Shown here one piece after another: positions 1 through 6,671 of a stretch of DNA of 64,000 bases; positions within the stretch are counted from its first letter, which is position 1, and the number at the start of each line of letters is the position of its first letter. The DNA comes from Protaetiibacter mangrovi. GTDB taxonomy: Bacteria > Actinomycetota > Actinomycetes > Actinomycetales > Microbacteriaceae. The notes under the pieces were generated by a model that did no database searches, had not been told where the DNA came from, and saw only the letters and a program-made list of their open reading frames with translations. The translations under genes were made by a program, and so were the position numbers. Location: positions 275,050-339,049 of the forward strand of contig NZ_JANTHX010000005.1 in assembly GCF_024752305.1 (NCBI RefSeq). Direction: 5' to 3'.

Positions 1-754
1 GCACATCTGGCGCACCGCGCTCAACTCGGCCGCCTACCTGCTGCCGCACCTGCGGCCGGGCATGAGCATCCTCGACGTGGGCGCCGGCCCCGGCACCATC
101 ACGGTCGACCTCGCCGAGCTCGTGGCGCCCGGGCGCGTGGTGGGCGTCGACGCCTCGGCCGAGGTCGTCGAGCAGGCGCGCCGGCATGCCGCCGAGCGCG
201 GCGTGACGAACGTCGAGTTCGTCGTGGCCGACGCCTACGCGCTGCCCTACGCCGACGGGGAGTTCGACGTGGTGCACGCGCACCAGGTGCTGCAGCATCT
301 CGCCCGTCCCGTGGACGCCCTGCGCGAGTGGCGCCGGGTGGTCGGCTCGGACGGCTTCGTCGGCGTGCGGGAGTGCGACTACGGCGGGGTCGTCACCTAC
401 CCGACGACGCCGGGTCTCGCGTCGTGGGCCGGTCTCTACCAGCAGGTGCACCGCAGCAACGGCGGCGAACCGGATGCCGGGCGCCGCCTCAAGGCGTGGG
501 CGCGTTCCGCGGGGTTCGCGGCCGTCGACTCGACGGCATCCGTGTGGTGCTTCGCGACCGACGACGAGCGCGCCTGGTGGGGCGGCATGTGGCGTGACCG
601 CGTGCTCGCCTCGGCGTTCGCGGGCGACGCGCTCGGCAAGGGCTTCGCGTCGCGTGCCGACCTCGAGGCGATCAGCTACGCCTGGGCCCACTGGGCGGAG
701 GACCCGGACGGCTGGATGGTGTTCCCACACGGCGAGATCATCGCCCGCGCCTAG
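1..754 (+). CDS. SAM-dependent class I methyltransferase, 5' end cut by window edge
   Basis: The reading frame is open from base 2 to the TAG at 752-754, so the gene starts before the window. The first visible residues (HIWRTALNSAAYLLPHLRPG) are the segment that precedes motif I in UbiE/Methyltransf_11-type enzymes. Motif I follows at once as LDVGAGPGTITVDLA, then the acidic motif II (VVGVDAS) and the LPYADGEFDVVHAHQVLQHL segment. This supports SAM-dependent methyl transfer to a small molecule; the substrate cannot be read from the sequence. An internal ATG at 62 exists, but using it would cut into the fold. The stop is shared tail-to-tail with the gene on the other strand through a palindromic CTAG. 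Confidence 0.88.
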   Translation, partial: HIWRTALNSAAYLLPHLRPGMSILDVGAGPGTITVDLAELVAPGRVVGVDASAEVVEQARRHAAERGVTNVEFVVADAYALPYADGEFDVVHAHQVLQHLARPVDALREWRRVVGSDGFVGVRECDYGGVVTYPTTPGLASWAGLYQQVHRSNGGEPDAGRRLKAWARSAGFAAVDSTASVWCFATDDERAWWGGMWRDRVLASAFAGDALGKGFASRADLEAISYAWAHWAEDPDGWMVFPHGEIIARA

Positions 755-1002
755 TCCAGCAGGTCGCGGTGCACCGAGCCGTCGTGCGCGAGGCGCAGCA
801 CGGTGCCGTCGCGCCGCCCTGAGCCTGTCGAAGGGTCGAGCTCGACCACGGGGCGCCCCTCGAGCCAGGTGAGGGTCCAGCGCCAGGCGGCGGTGTCGAC
901 GTCCGCGAGCTCCGCCTCGACTTCGCGGATCGCGGCGACCATCGCATCCGGCACCCGAGGGGGCACCTCCCCGCCCACCGGCCAGCGCGTTCCGAGCTGC
1001 AT
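751..1002 (-). CDS. 83-aa hypothetical protein, coupled to GNAT gene
   Basis: A small acidic protein starting at ATG 1002. Its start overlaps the GNAT stop as TGATG (1000-1004), so it is probably translationally coupled to it. Its stop TAG (753-751) is the same CTAG used by the facing methyltransferase gene. The middle of the protein (WRWTLTWLEGRPVVELD) reads like a normal beta-sheet protein. It is then interrupted by a Pro-Ser-Thr-Gly-Ser-Gly stretch encoded by a 19-nt dispersed repeat (817-835). I do not recognise the family. The tight coupling and shared stop argue that it is a real gene. Confidence 0.65.
   Translation of the reverse strand: MQLGTRWPVGGEVPPRVPDAMVAAIREVEAELADVDTAAWRWTLTWLEGRPVVELDPSTGSGRRDGTVLRLAHDGSVHRDLLD
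817..835. repeat. Short dispersed imperfect palindrome inside a gene
   Basis: CCCTGAGCCTGTCGAAGGG (on the other strand CCCTTCGACAGGCTCAGGG). From memory this is a common dispersed repeat of high-GC actinobacterial genomes. Here it lies in frame inside the 83-aa gene and encodes the PSTGSG stretch. Only one copy is seen in this window. Confidence 0.6.
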
Positions 1003-1442
1003 CAGCCGCGGATCTCGTAGGTGACCCAGCGGGTGCGGGTGGCGACCTTGTCGTAGAGCGCCTGCGCGGTCGCGTTGGTGTCGGCGGTGATCCAGCGCAG
1101 CGACCCGCCGGTGCCCGCCGCGAGCTGCGCGAGGTGCGCGATGAGCGCCCGCCCCGCACCGGTGCCGCGCACCTCGGGGTCGACGAACAGGTCGTCGAGG
1201 AACCAGTCGCGCCCGCCGGAGAAGGTGTCCGGATGCGAGCGGTAGTGCGCGATGCCGACGATCGCGCCGTCGCGCACGGCGACGAGCCCGTCGATGCCGG
1301 AGCCCTCCGCGAGCAGCTGCTCCCACACCCGGTCGAGCACCTCGTCGGTGAACGCGGTCTCGTAGAAGACCCCGTAGTCGGCGAACAGCGTGCGCCAGCG
1401 CGCCGCATCCGCCGGGGCGACGGGCCGCACGACGGTGTCCAC
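1002..1442 (-). CDS. GNAT family N-acetyltransferase
   Basis: 146 aa from a GTG start at 1442, two bases downstream of the valS stop. The GNAT fold is evident: the N-terminal VRPVAPADAARWRTLFADY helix region, then LDDLFVDPEVRGTGAGRALI (residues 82-101), which carries the acetyl-CoA pyrophosphate loop (R/Q-x-x-G-x-G/A pattern as RGTGAG), then WITADTNATAQALYDK typical of the last conserved strand and helix. The acceptor substrate is unknown. It is probably co-transcribed with valS and with the downstream 83-aa gene. Confidence 0.85.
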   Translation of the reverse strand: MDTVVRPVAPADAARWRTLFADYGVFYETAFTDEVLDRVWEQLLAEGSGIDGLVAVRDGAIVGIAHYRSHPDTFSGGRDWFLDDLFVDPEVRGTGAGRALIAHLAQLAAGTGGSLRWITADTNATAQALYDKVATRTRWVTYEIRG

Positions 1443-1444
1443 GC

Positions 1445-4033
1445 TCAGACCTCCGCGACCTCGGCGAGCACGACGTCGCTCACCGCGACCTCGTCCGCCG
1501 CCACCAGGTCGAGACGCTCGATGCGGCCGACGGCGCGCAGGTCGTCGGCCGCCTCCGCGAGGATCGCCGGACCGGCGAGCGTCGCCGAGGTGACGGGCGT
1601 CTTCTGCGAGGCCTTCGCATCCGTCTTGGCGCGGCGGATGCCGATGAGCGCCGCACTCGTCGCGGTGAGCAGGCCGCGCGGTGCGTCGTCCGCGCCGAGC
1701 TCGAGCACCGTCGGCCAGCTCGCCGTGTGCACGGAGCCCGCGTGGGTCCAGCGCCACACCTCCTCGGTCGCGAACGGCAGCACGGGGGCGAGCAGGCGCA
1801 GCATCACGTTGATCGCCGCGCGCAACGCCGCCACGGCGGAGGCCTGACCGGCGCCCTCTCCCGTGTAGGCGCGCTCCTTCACGAGCTCGAGGTAGTCGTC
1901 GCAGAAGGTCCAGAAGAACTGCTCGGTCACCTCGAGGGCCCGCGCGTGGTCGAAGGACTCGTACGCCCGGGTCGCCTCGTCGACGACCCGCGCGAGCTCG
2001 GCGAGCATGTCGGCGTCGAGCGGTTCCGAGACGGCGGCGCCGTCGGGGTAGGGGAAGGAGTAGACGAACTTGGCCGCGTTGAGCACCTTGATCGCGAGCC
2101 GGCGGCCGATCTTGATGGTCTTCGGGTTCTGCGGGTCGAAGGCCGCATCCGTGCCGAGCTTCGACGACGCCGCCCAGTACCGCACCGCGTCCGAGCCGTG
2201 CTCGTCGAGCATGCTCTGCGGGGTGACCACGTTGCCCTTCGACTTCGACATCTTCTTGCGGTCGGGGTCGACGATGAAGCCCGAGATGCCGGCGTGCGCC
2301 CAGGGCGTCGCCCCGTGCTCGAGCCGGGCGCGCAGCATGGTCGAGAACAGCCAGGTGCGGATGATGTCCTGGCCCTGCGAGCGCAGCGCGTACGGGAACA
2401 CCAGCTCGAACAGCTCCGGGTCGTCGACCCAGCCGCCCGCGATCTGCGGGGTGAGGCTCGAGGTGGCCCAGGTGTCCATGATGTCGAGCTCGCCCACGAA
2501 GCCGCCGGGCGCCCCGCGCTGGGCCTCGTCGTAGCCGGGCGCGGTGTCGGAGGACGGGTCGATCGGCAGCGACGCCTCGTCGGGCACGATGGGCCGCTCG
2601 CGCTGCACCTCGCCGTGCTCGTCGAGCGGGTACCACACGGGGATCGGCACGCCGAAGAAGCGCTGGCGCGAGATGAGCCAGTCGCCCGTGAGGCCGCCGA
2701 CCCAGTTCTCGTAGCGCACCCGCATGAAGTCGGGGTGGAAGCGCAGCTCCTTCCCGGCCGCGAGCAGCTCCTCGCGCAGCTTCTCGTCGCGGGCGCCGTT
2801 GGCGATGTACCACTGCCGGGTCGAGACGATCTCGAGCGGCTTGTCGCCCTTCTCGAAGAACTTCACCGGATGCGTGATCTTGCGCGGCTCGCCGATGAGG
2901 TCGCCCGACTCGGCGAGCAGCTCGACGATGCGCGCCTTGGCGCTGAACACGGTCTTGCCCGCGAGCTCGGCGTAGGCGGCGCGGCCGGCATCCGTGAAGA
3001 GGGGCTCCGCGGGTGCCTCGGGCAGCAGGCGGCCGTCGAAGCCGATGATCGCGCGGTTCGGCAGGTCGAGCTCGCGCCACCACACCACGTCGGTCACGTC
3101 GCCGAAGGTGCAGATCATGGCGATGCCGGAGCCCTTGTCCTGCTGGGCGAGGTGGTGCGCCACGACGGGCACCTCGACCCCGAAGATCGGGGTCGTGACG
3201 GTCGTGCCGAACAGCGCCTGGTAGCGCTCGTCGTCGGGATGCGCCACGAGCGCCACGCAGGCGGGCAGCAGCTCGGGGCGGGTGGTCTCGATCTCGATGG
3301 TGCCGCCGTCCGGGCGGTGGAACGACACGCGGTGGTAGGCCGCCGGCTGGTCCTTGTCCTCGAGCTCGGCCTGGGCGACCGCGGTGCGGAAGGTCACGTC
3401 CCACAGGGTCGGCGCATCCGCCTGGTAGGCCTCGCCGCGGGCCAGGTTCCGCAGGAACGCGCGCTGTGCGGCGCGCTGCGCCTCGTCGCCGATCGTGCGG
3501 TAGGTGAGCGACCAGTCCACCGACAGGCCGAGCGTGCGCCACAGCTCCTCGAACTGCACCTCGTCTTCGGCGGTGAGCTTCTCGCAGAGCTCCACGAAGT
3601 TGCGGCGCGAGATCGGCTGCTGGTCGGCGGCCTTGCCGCTCGAGCCCTCGCCGCCCTGGAGCGGCGGCACGTAGCCGGGCACGTAGGGGAGGGTGGGGTC
3701 GCAGCGCACGCCGTAGTAGTTCTGCACGCGGCGCTCGGTGGGCAGGCCGTTGTCGTCCCAGCCCATCGGGAAGAACAGGTGCTTGCCGCGCATCCGCTGA
3801 TAGCGGGCCATCAGGTCCATGTGGGTGTAGCTGAACACGTGGCCGATGTGCAGGCTGCCGGAGGCCGTGGGCGGCGGGGTGTCGACGCTGAACACCGCGT
3901 CCTTGCCGGCGGCGAGGGCCGCATCCCGATCGAACCGGAAGGTGCCCTCGCGCTCCCACACCTCGCGGAAGCGGGCTTCGAGCCCTTCGAGCGCCGGTCG
4001 TTCGGGGATGGCGGGGGTGATGGCGTCGTTCAT
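1445..4033 (-). CDS. valS: Valine-tRNA ligase
   Basis: 862 aa class Ia aminoacyl-tRNA synthetase that charges tRNA-Val in the cytoplasm. The HIGH motif is at residues 62-65 (GSLHIGH), followed by the valine-specific WDDNGLPTERRVQNYYGV block. The KMSKS loop is at 594-598 (RKKMSKSKGN). The CP1 editing domain lies between them, and the WYIANG and GDWLISRQRFFGVPIPVWY segments are present. The WDDNGLPTE form and the short C-terminus, without an obvious long coiled-coil tail, suggest the archaeal-like ValS subgroup seen in some Actinobacteria and Rickettsiales; this is from memory. The start ATG at 4033 is the only one consistent with the usual N-terminus. A good -10 (TAGAAT, minus strand 4105-4100) lies upstream. 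Confidence 0.97.
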   Translation of the reverse strand: MNDAITPAIPERPALEGLEARFREVWEREGTFRFDRDAALAAGKDAVFSVDTPPPTASGSLHIGHVFSYTHMDLMARYQRMRGKHLFFPMGWDDNGLPTERRVQNYYGVRCDPTLPYVPGYVPPLQGGEGSSGKAADQQPISRRNFVELCEKLTAEDEVQFEELWRTLGLSVDWSLTYRTIGDEAQRAAQRAFLRNLARGEAYQADAPTLWDVTFRTAVAQAELEDKDQPAAYHRVSFHRPDGGTIEIETTRPELLPACVALVAHPDDERYQALFGTTVTTPIFGVEVPVVAHHLAQQDKGSGIAMICTFGDVTDVVWWRELDLPNRAIIGFDGRLLPEAPAEPLFTDAGRAAYAELAGKTVFSAKARIVELLAESGDLIGEPRKITHPVKFFEKGDKPLEIVSTRQWYIANGARDEKLREELLAAGKELRFHPDFMRVRYENWVGGLTGDWLISRQRFFGVPIPVWYPLDEHGEVQRERPIVPDEASLPIDPSSDTAPGYDEAQRGAPGGFVGELDIMDTWATSSLTPQIAGGWVDDPELFELVFPYALRSQGQDIIRTWLFSTMLRARLEHGATPWAHAGISGFIVDPDRKKMSKSKGNVVTPQSMLDEHGSDAVRYWAASSKLGTDAAFDPQNPKTIKIGRRLAIKVLNAAKFVYSFPYPDGAAVSEPLDADMLAELARVVDEATRAYESFDHARALEVTEQFFWTFCDDYLELVKERAYTGEGAGQASAVAALRAAINVMLRLLAPVLPFATEEVWRWTHAGSVHTASWPTVLELGADDAPRGLLTATSAALIGIRRAKTDAKASQKTPVTSATLAGPAILAEAADDLRAVGRIERLDLVAADEVAVSDVVLAEVAEV

Positions 4034-4122
4034 CGCGGGGTGCTCCGGTTCGATATATGCGGCACCGCGTCCAGGGGTGCCTGAGTGTGGGGTGCCCCGA
4101 TTCTACCGGTCGATGTGGGCAT

Positions 4123-4184
4123 AGACATGTCTGCGCCCTCGTGGACACCCGCGCGCCGGTGTCCATCGAGCCGGAGACATGTCT
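4123..4184. repeat. 62-bp perfectly symmetric nested palindrome
   Basis: Two copies of AGACATGTCT (4123-4132 and 4175-4184, each itself a palindrome) flank an inverted pair TGGACACC (4142-4149) and GGTGTCCA (4158-4165). The outer spacers are both 9 nt and the central loop is 8 nt, so the layout is exactly symmetric. It lies between the stop of the Thr/Pro-rich membrane protein and the valS promoter. It could be a REP-like repeat, a bidirectional terminator or a protein-binding site. Confidence 0.8.
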
Positions 4185-4197
4185 GTGCGGATCGAGG

Positions 4198-4935
4198 TCA
4201 GGTCTCGCGGATCACGACGGTCTCGGACTGGGTCGAGCCGTCGGCGAGCAGCACCGTGATCGTGTAGCGCTGCTGCAGGTCGGGCTGGCCGCACTGGTAG
4301 TCGAAGTCCATCGTGTAGTTGAGCGGGAACTCGCCGTACGGGTCGGCGCGTGCGTCGTCGGTGCCGACCCCGAACCACAGCGTCTCGCCGCTGGCCGCCC
4401 AGCTGAACTCGACGGTGACCGCGCCGCCGCCCTGCCCCGTGCAGTCCACCTGGGTGGTCGAGGCCGTGTAGCTCGTGATCGCGTCGGCCGGAGGCGGGGG
4501 AGGAGCGGTCGTCTCGGTCGGCGTGGGTGTCGGCGTGGGCGTGGGCGTCTCCGATGCGGTGGGCGTCGGAGTCGGGCTCCCGGTGTCGGTCGGCGTCGGG
4601 TTCGGCGACCCGGACGCGACGGCGAGCCAGATGAGCACGCCGATGAGCGCGAGCAGCAGCACACCCGCGATGACCGCGAGCGTGATGATGAGCGGCTTCT
4701 GGTCGCGCCCGCCTCCGGATGCCGCGGGCGGTGCGGGAGGAACGGTGCCGGCGGGCGGGACGGTGCCTCCCGCGGCCGTGGTGTCGGTCGCCGCGGCGAA
4801 GCGCTCGGTGGGAGCGTCGGCGGCAGGCGTTCCGGCGGGCGGCGTTCCGGCGGGCGGACCGGCCTGCGGGGGAGGGGTGCTGCCCGGCGGCGGGAAGCCC
4901 TCGGGGTAGCGCTGCGTGGGGGTGTCGTCGCTCAT
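4198..4935 (-). CDS. Thr/Pro-rich single-pass membrane protein
   Basis: 245 aa. Residues 1-75 are a Pro/Gly/Ala-rich cytoplasmic segment (PEGFPPPGSTPPPQAGPPAG). A strong transmembrane helix follows at about 80-106 (LIITLAVIAGVLLLALIGVL). Next is an extracytoplasmic Pro-Thr-Ser linker with repeated PTPT units, and finally a compact domain of about 90 residues with two cysteines (VDCTGQ and YQCGQ) that could form a disulfide. This is the usual plan of actinobacterial envelope proteins with a C-terminal extracellular domain. Function is unknown. It is divergent from the GntR gene. Confidence 0.8.
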   Translation of the reverse strand: MSDDTPTQRYPEGFPPPGSTPPPQAGPPAGTPPAGTPAADAPTERFAAATDTTAAGGTVPPAGTVPPAPPAASGGGRDQKPLIITLAVIAGVLLLALIGVLIWLAVASGSPNPTPTDTGSPTPTPTASETPTPTPTPTPTETTAPPPPPADAITSYTASTTQVDCTGQGGGAVTVEFSWAASGETLWFGVGTDDARADPYGEFPLNYTMDFDYQCGQPDLQQRYTITVLLADGSTQSETVVIRET

Positions 4936-5002
4936 GGTCGGCTCCGCGGCTCTCGAAGGATGCTCCGAGCCTACGGCCGTGGGTCGCCGGAGTCATCATC
5001 AG

Positions 5003-5031
5003 TTGTAATAGTGAAACTAGAACAATAGGAT
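5003..5031 (+). promoter_or_regulatory. Promoter and palindromic operator of the YtrA-type regulator
   Basis: TTGTAA (5003-5008), a 17-nt spacer and TAGGAT (5026-5031) form a sigma-70-like promoter. The -10 ends 6 nt before the GTG at 5038, so the mRNA should be leaderless. A dyad occupies 5003-5025: the left arm is TTGT then TAGT, the right arm is ACTA then ACAA, with matching 2-nt gaps and a 3-nt centre. It overlaps the -35 and the spacer, as expected for autorepression by the GntR protein encoded just downstream. Confidence 0.75.
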
Positions 5032-5037
5032 GGCGGG

Positions 5038-5391
5038 GTGCTCATCCGTGTCGACCCGGGATCCGGGGTGGCGATCTACGACCAGATCGCCGCATCGGTG
5101 CGCGCGGCGGCCGCCCGCGGGGCGCTGCGCCCGGGCGAGAGGCTGCCCGCCGCCCGAGAGCTCGCCGACGCGCTCGACATCAACATCCACACGGTGCTGC
5201 GCGCGTACCAGGACCTGCGCGACGAAGGGCTCGTCGACCTGCGGCGCGGCCGCGGCGCGGTCGTCACGGAGGCCGCGAGCCGCGGGGCGCCGATCCTCGA
5301 GGCCGTACGCGCACTGGTCGCCGAGGCGCGGAACGAAGGCGTCGGCGCCCAGACCCTCATCTCCCTGATCCGCGAGGAGTACCCCGCATGA
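5038..5391 (+). CDS. GntR-family regulator, YtrA subfamily
   Basis: 117 aa. The first 75 residues are a GntR winged helix (YDQIAASVRAAAARGALRPGERLPAARELADAL, then NIHTVLRAYQDLRDEGLVDLRRGRG). The short C-terminal tail (about 45 aa) is too small for a FadR, HutC or MocR effector domain, which is the hallmark of YtrA-type regulators. These usually repress a neighbouring membrane protein or ABC transporter operon. The GTG start is supported by the -10 hexamer exactly 6 nt upstream. The stop overlaps the next start as ATGA, so the regulator and the DUF1648 protein form an operon. Confidence 0.9.
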   Translation: MLIRVDPGSGVAIYDQIAASVRAAAARGALRPGERLPAARELADALDINIHTVLRAYQDLRDEGLVDLRRGRGAVVTEAASRGAPILEAVRALVAEARNEGVGAQTLISLIREEYPA

Positions 5392-6437
5392 CCGACACCC
5401 GTTCTCCGCGCACCCGCCTGCCGCTCTCCGTCTGGGTGGTGACGGTCGCGCTGCCGCTCATCGTCGCGGCGGTCGCCGTCGCGCTCCAACTGGCCTGGCT
5501 GCCCGAGCTGCCCGATCCGATCGCCATCCACTGGGGTCCCGACGGCGCACCGGACGGCTTCGCGCCCGCCTGGGCGTCGATCGCCCTCACCGGCGGGCTG
5601 GCGCTCGGCCTCACCGGGCTCTTCGCCCTCATCCTGGGGCTCGCGCGGGGCGCCGGACCGACCGCGACGCACAAGCTGCTGGCTGTCGTCTCGCTCGGCG
5701 AGGCCCTCTTCACGGGCGTGCTCGTGACCGCCTCCGTCGGTCTGCAGCGCGGCGTCGCCGACGCCTCCGCCGCGCCCGACCTCGGGCCGTGGGTCGCGAT
5801 CGGCCTCGGCGCCGCGGTGCTCGCCGGGATCGCCGCGTGGTTCGCCCTGCCGCCGGCGGTGCGTCCGGACGCGGATGCGGTGCCCGCCCGCCCGATCGCC
5901 CTCGCGCCGGGGGAGCGCGGCGTCTGGATCGCCACGACGCGCGTCTCCTCGGGGGCGGTCGCCATCATCCTCGTGGCCGTCGGCGTGGCGCTCGCGGCGT
6001 CGGTGTTCGCCGCCGTCGCGACGGACGGGGCCCTGTGGCCGGTGCTCTTCGTGCCGCTGCTGCTGCTCGTGCTCGTCTGCATCGGCGTCGCCTGGCGGGT
6101 GCGGGTGGACGCGTCCGGCCTCGCGGTGCGGTCCCTCCCGCTCGGCTGGCCGCGGGTCGTGATCGCCGCGGGCGACATCGCGGAGGTGGCGACGGAGCAC
6201 GTCGAGCCGCTCGCCGAGTTCGGCGGCTGGGGGTGGCGCTGGGCGCCGGGACGCAGCTTCGGGGTGGTCACGCGCAGCGGCCCCGCCATCCGGGTCACCC
6301 GTCGCGACGGCCGCCGCTTCACCGTGACCGTCGACGACGCCGCGACGGGAGCGGGCCTGCTCGCCACCTCGTCCTCGAGCGCTACCGAAACCGGCGAGCG
6401 CGGCCCGCAGACCGGTAGCGCTCGCCGAGACCGGTAG
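5388..6437 (+). CDS. DUF1648 domain membrane protein
   Basis: 349 aa. N-terminal transmembrane helix, then the DUF1648 signature PDPIAIHWGPDGAPDGFA (about residues 42-59), then further helices at roughly 63-85, 95-115, 125-150 and two around 190-240. A C-terminal soluble domain (about 245-330) resembles a bacterial PH-like domain. Start ATG 5388 overlaps the regulator stop. Family members with a YtrA regulator are thought to take part in envelope or antimicrobial responses, but that is inference. The last 20 or so residues are encoded by tandem and inverted repeats at 6376-6444, and the TAG stop lies in the last repeat. Confidence 0.85.
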   Translation: MTDTRSPRTRLPLSVWVVTVALPLIVAAVAVALQLAWLPELPDPIAIHWGPDGAPDGFAPAWASIALTGGLALGLTGLFALILGLARGAGPTATHKLLAVVSLGEALFTGVLVTASVGLQRGVADASAAPDLGPWVAIGLGAAVLAGIAAWFALPPAVRPDADAVPARPIALAPGERGVWIATTRVSSGAVAIILVAVGVALAASVFAAVATDGALWPVLFVPLLLLVLVCIGVAWRVRVDASGLAVRSLPLGWPRVVIAAGDIAEVATEHVEPLAEFGGWGWRWAPGRSFGVVTRSGPAIRVTRRDGRRFTVTVDDAATGAGLLATSSSSATETGERGPQTGSARRDR

Positions 6438-6444
6438 CGCTCGC
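6376..6444. repeat. Tandem and inverted repeats at the 3' end of the DUF1648 gene
   Basis: AGACCGGTAGCGCTCGC occurs twice in direct orientation with a 19-nt period (6409-6425 and 6428-6444). An inverted partner GAGCGCTACCG (6376-6386) could pair with CGGTAGCGCTC (6412-6422) to make a hairpin. The array forms the C-terminal tail and stop codon of the upstream gene and lies just before the ileS -10 (TAGAAT, 6455-6460). It may act as a terminator between the two units. Confidence 0.7.
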
Positions 6445-6466
6445 GGAAGCGGGATAGAATCCCAGC

Positions 6467-6671
6467 ACAGACCTCGATCCGGCCATCACCGGGGAGTCCT
6501 CGGAAGAAAGCCCCGCGAGGGGCGAGTAGAACCGAGCGGGTGCGCCCGTCATCGCGTGAACGAGCGGTCGACCCCGGTCTCGTGAGAGGCGGAGTCGGCA
6601 AGCGAGGTGGTACCGCGGCATCCGTCGTCCTCGTGCAGAGCAGCCCAGAACGCACAGCACGGACGGACCAG
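6467..6671 (+). ncRNA. T-box leader of ileS (isoleucine specifier)
   Basis: This untranslated leader carries the T-box consensus AGGTGGTACCGCG at 6605-6617. Its UGGU (6608-6611) would pair with the tRNA acceptor end. Upstream is GGCCATCACCGGGGAG, with an ATC isoleucine specifier triplet at 6485-6487, followed by CGGAAGAAA. This pattern is typical of actinobacterial ileS leaders with an ultrashort stem I. No T-tract terminator is visible between the T-box and the start codon. Control is therefore most likely translational: uncharged tRNA-Ile frees the ribosome binding site. Transcription probably starts near 6467 from the TAGAAT -10 at 6455-6460. Confidence 0.9.

Noticed and set aside
1727-4084. 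A 785-codon open frame on the plus strand opposite valS
   Set aside because: High G+C removes stops from the antisense frame. The translation is compositionally biased and valS on the other strand is unambiguous.
1002-4166. A very long minus-strand frame running from upstream of valS into the GNAT gene
   Set aside because: The valS part is out of register. Only the last 146 codons (GNAT) are real; the rest is a shadow.
6540-6671. In-frame extension of ileS upstream to ATG 6540
   Set aside because: It would translate the T-box leader; the conserved N-terminus starts after ATG 6672.
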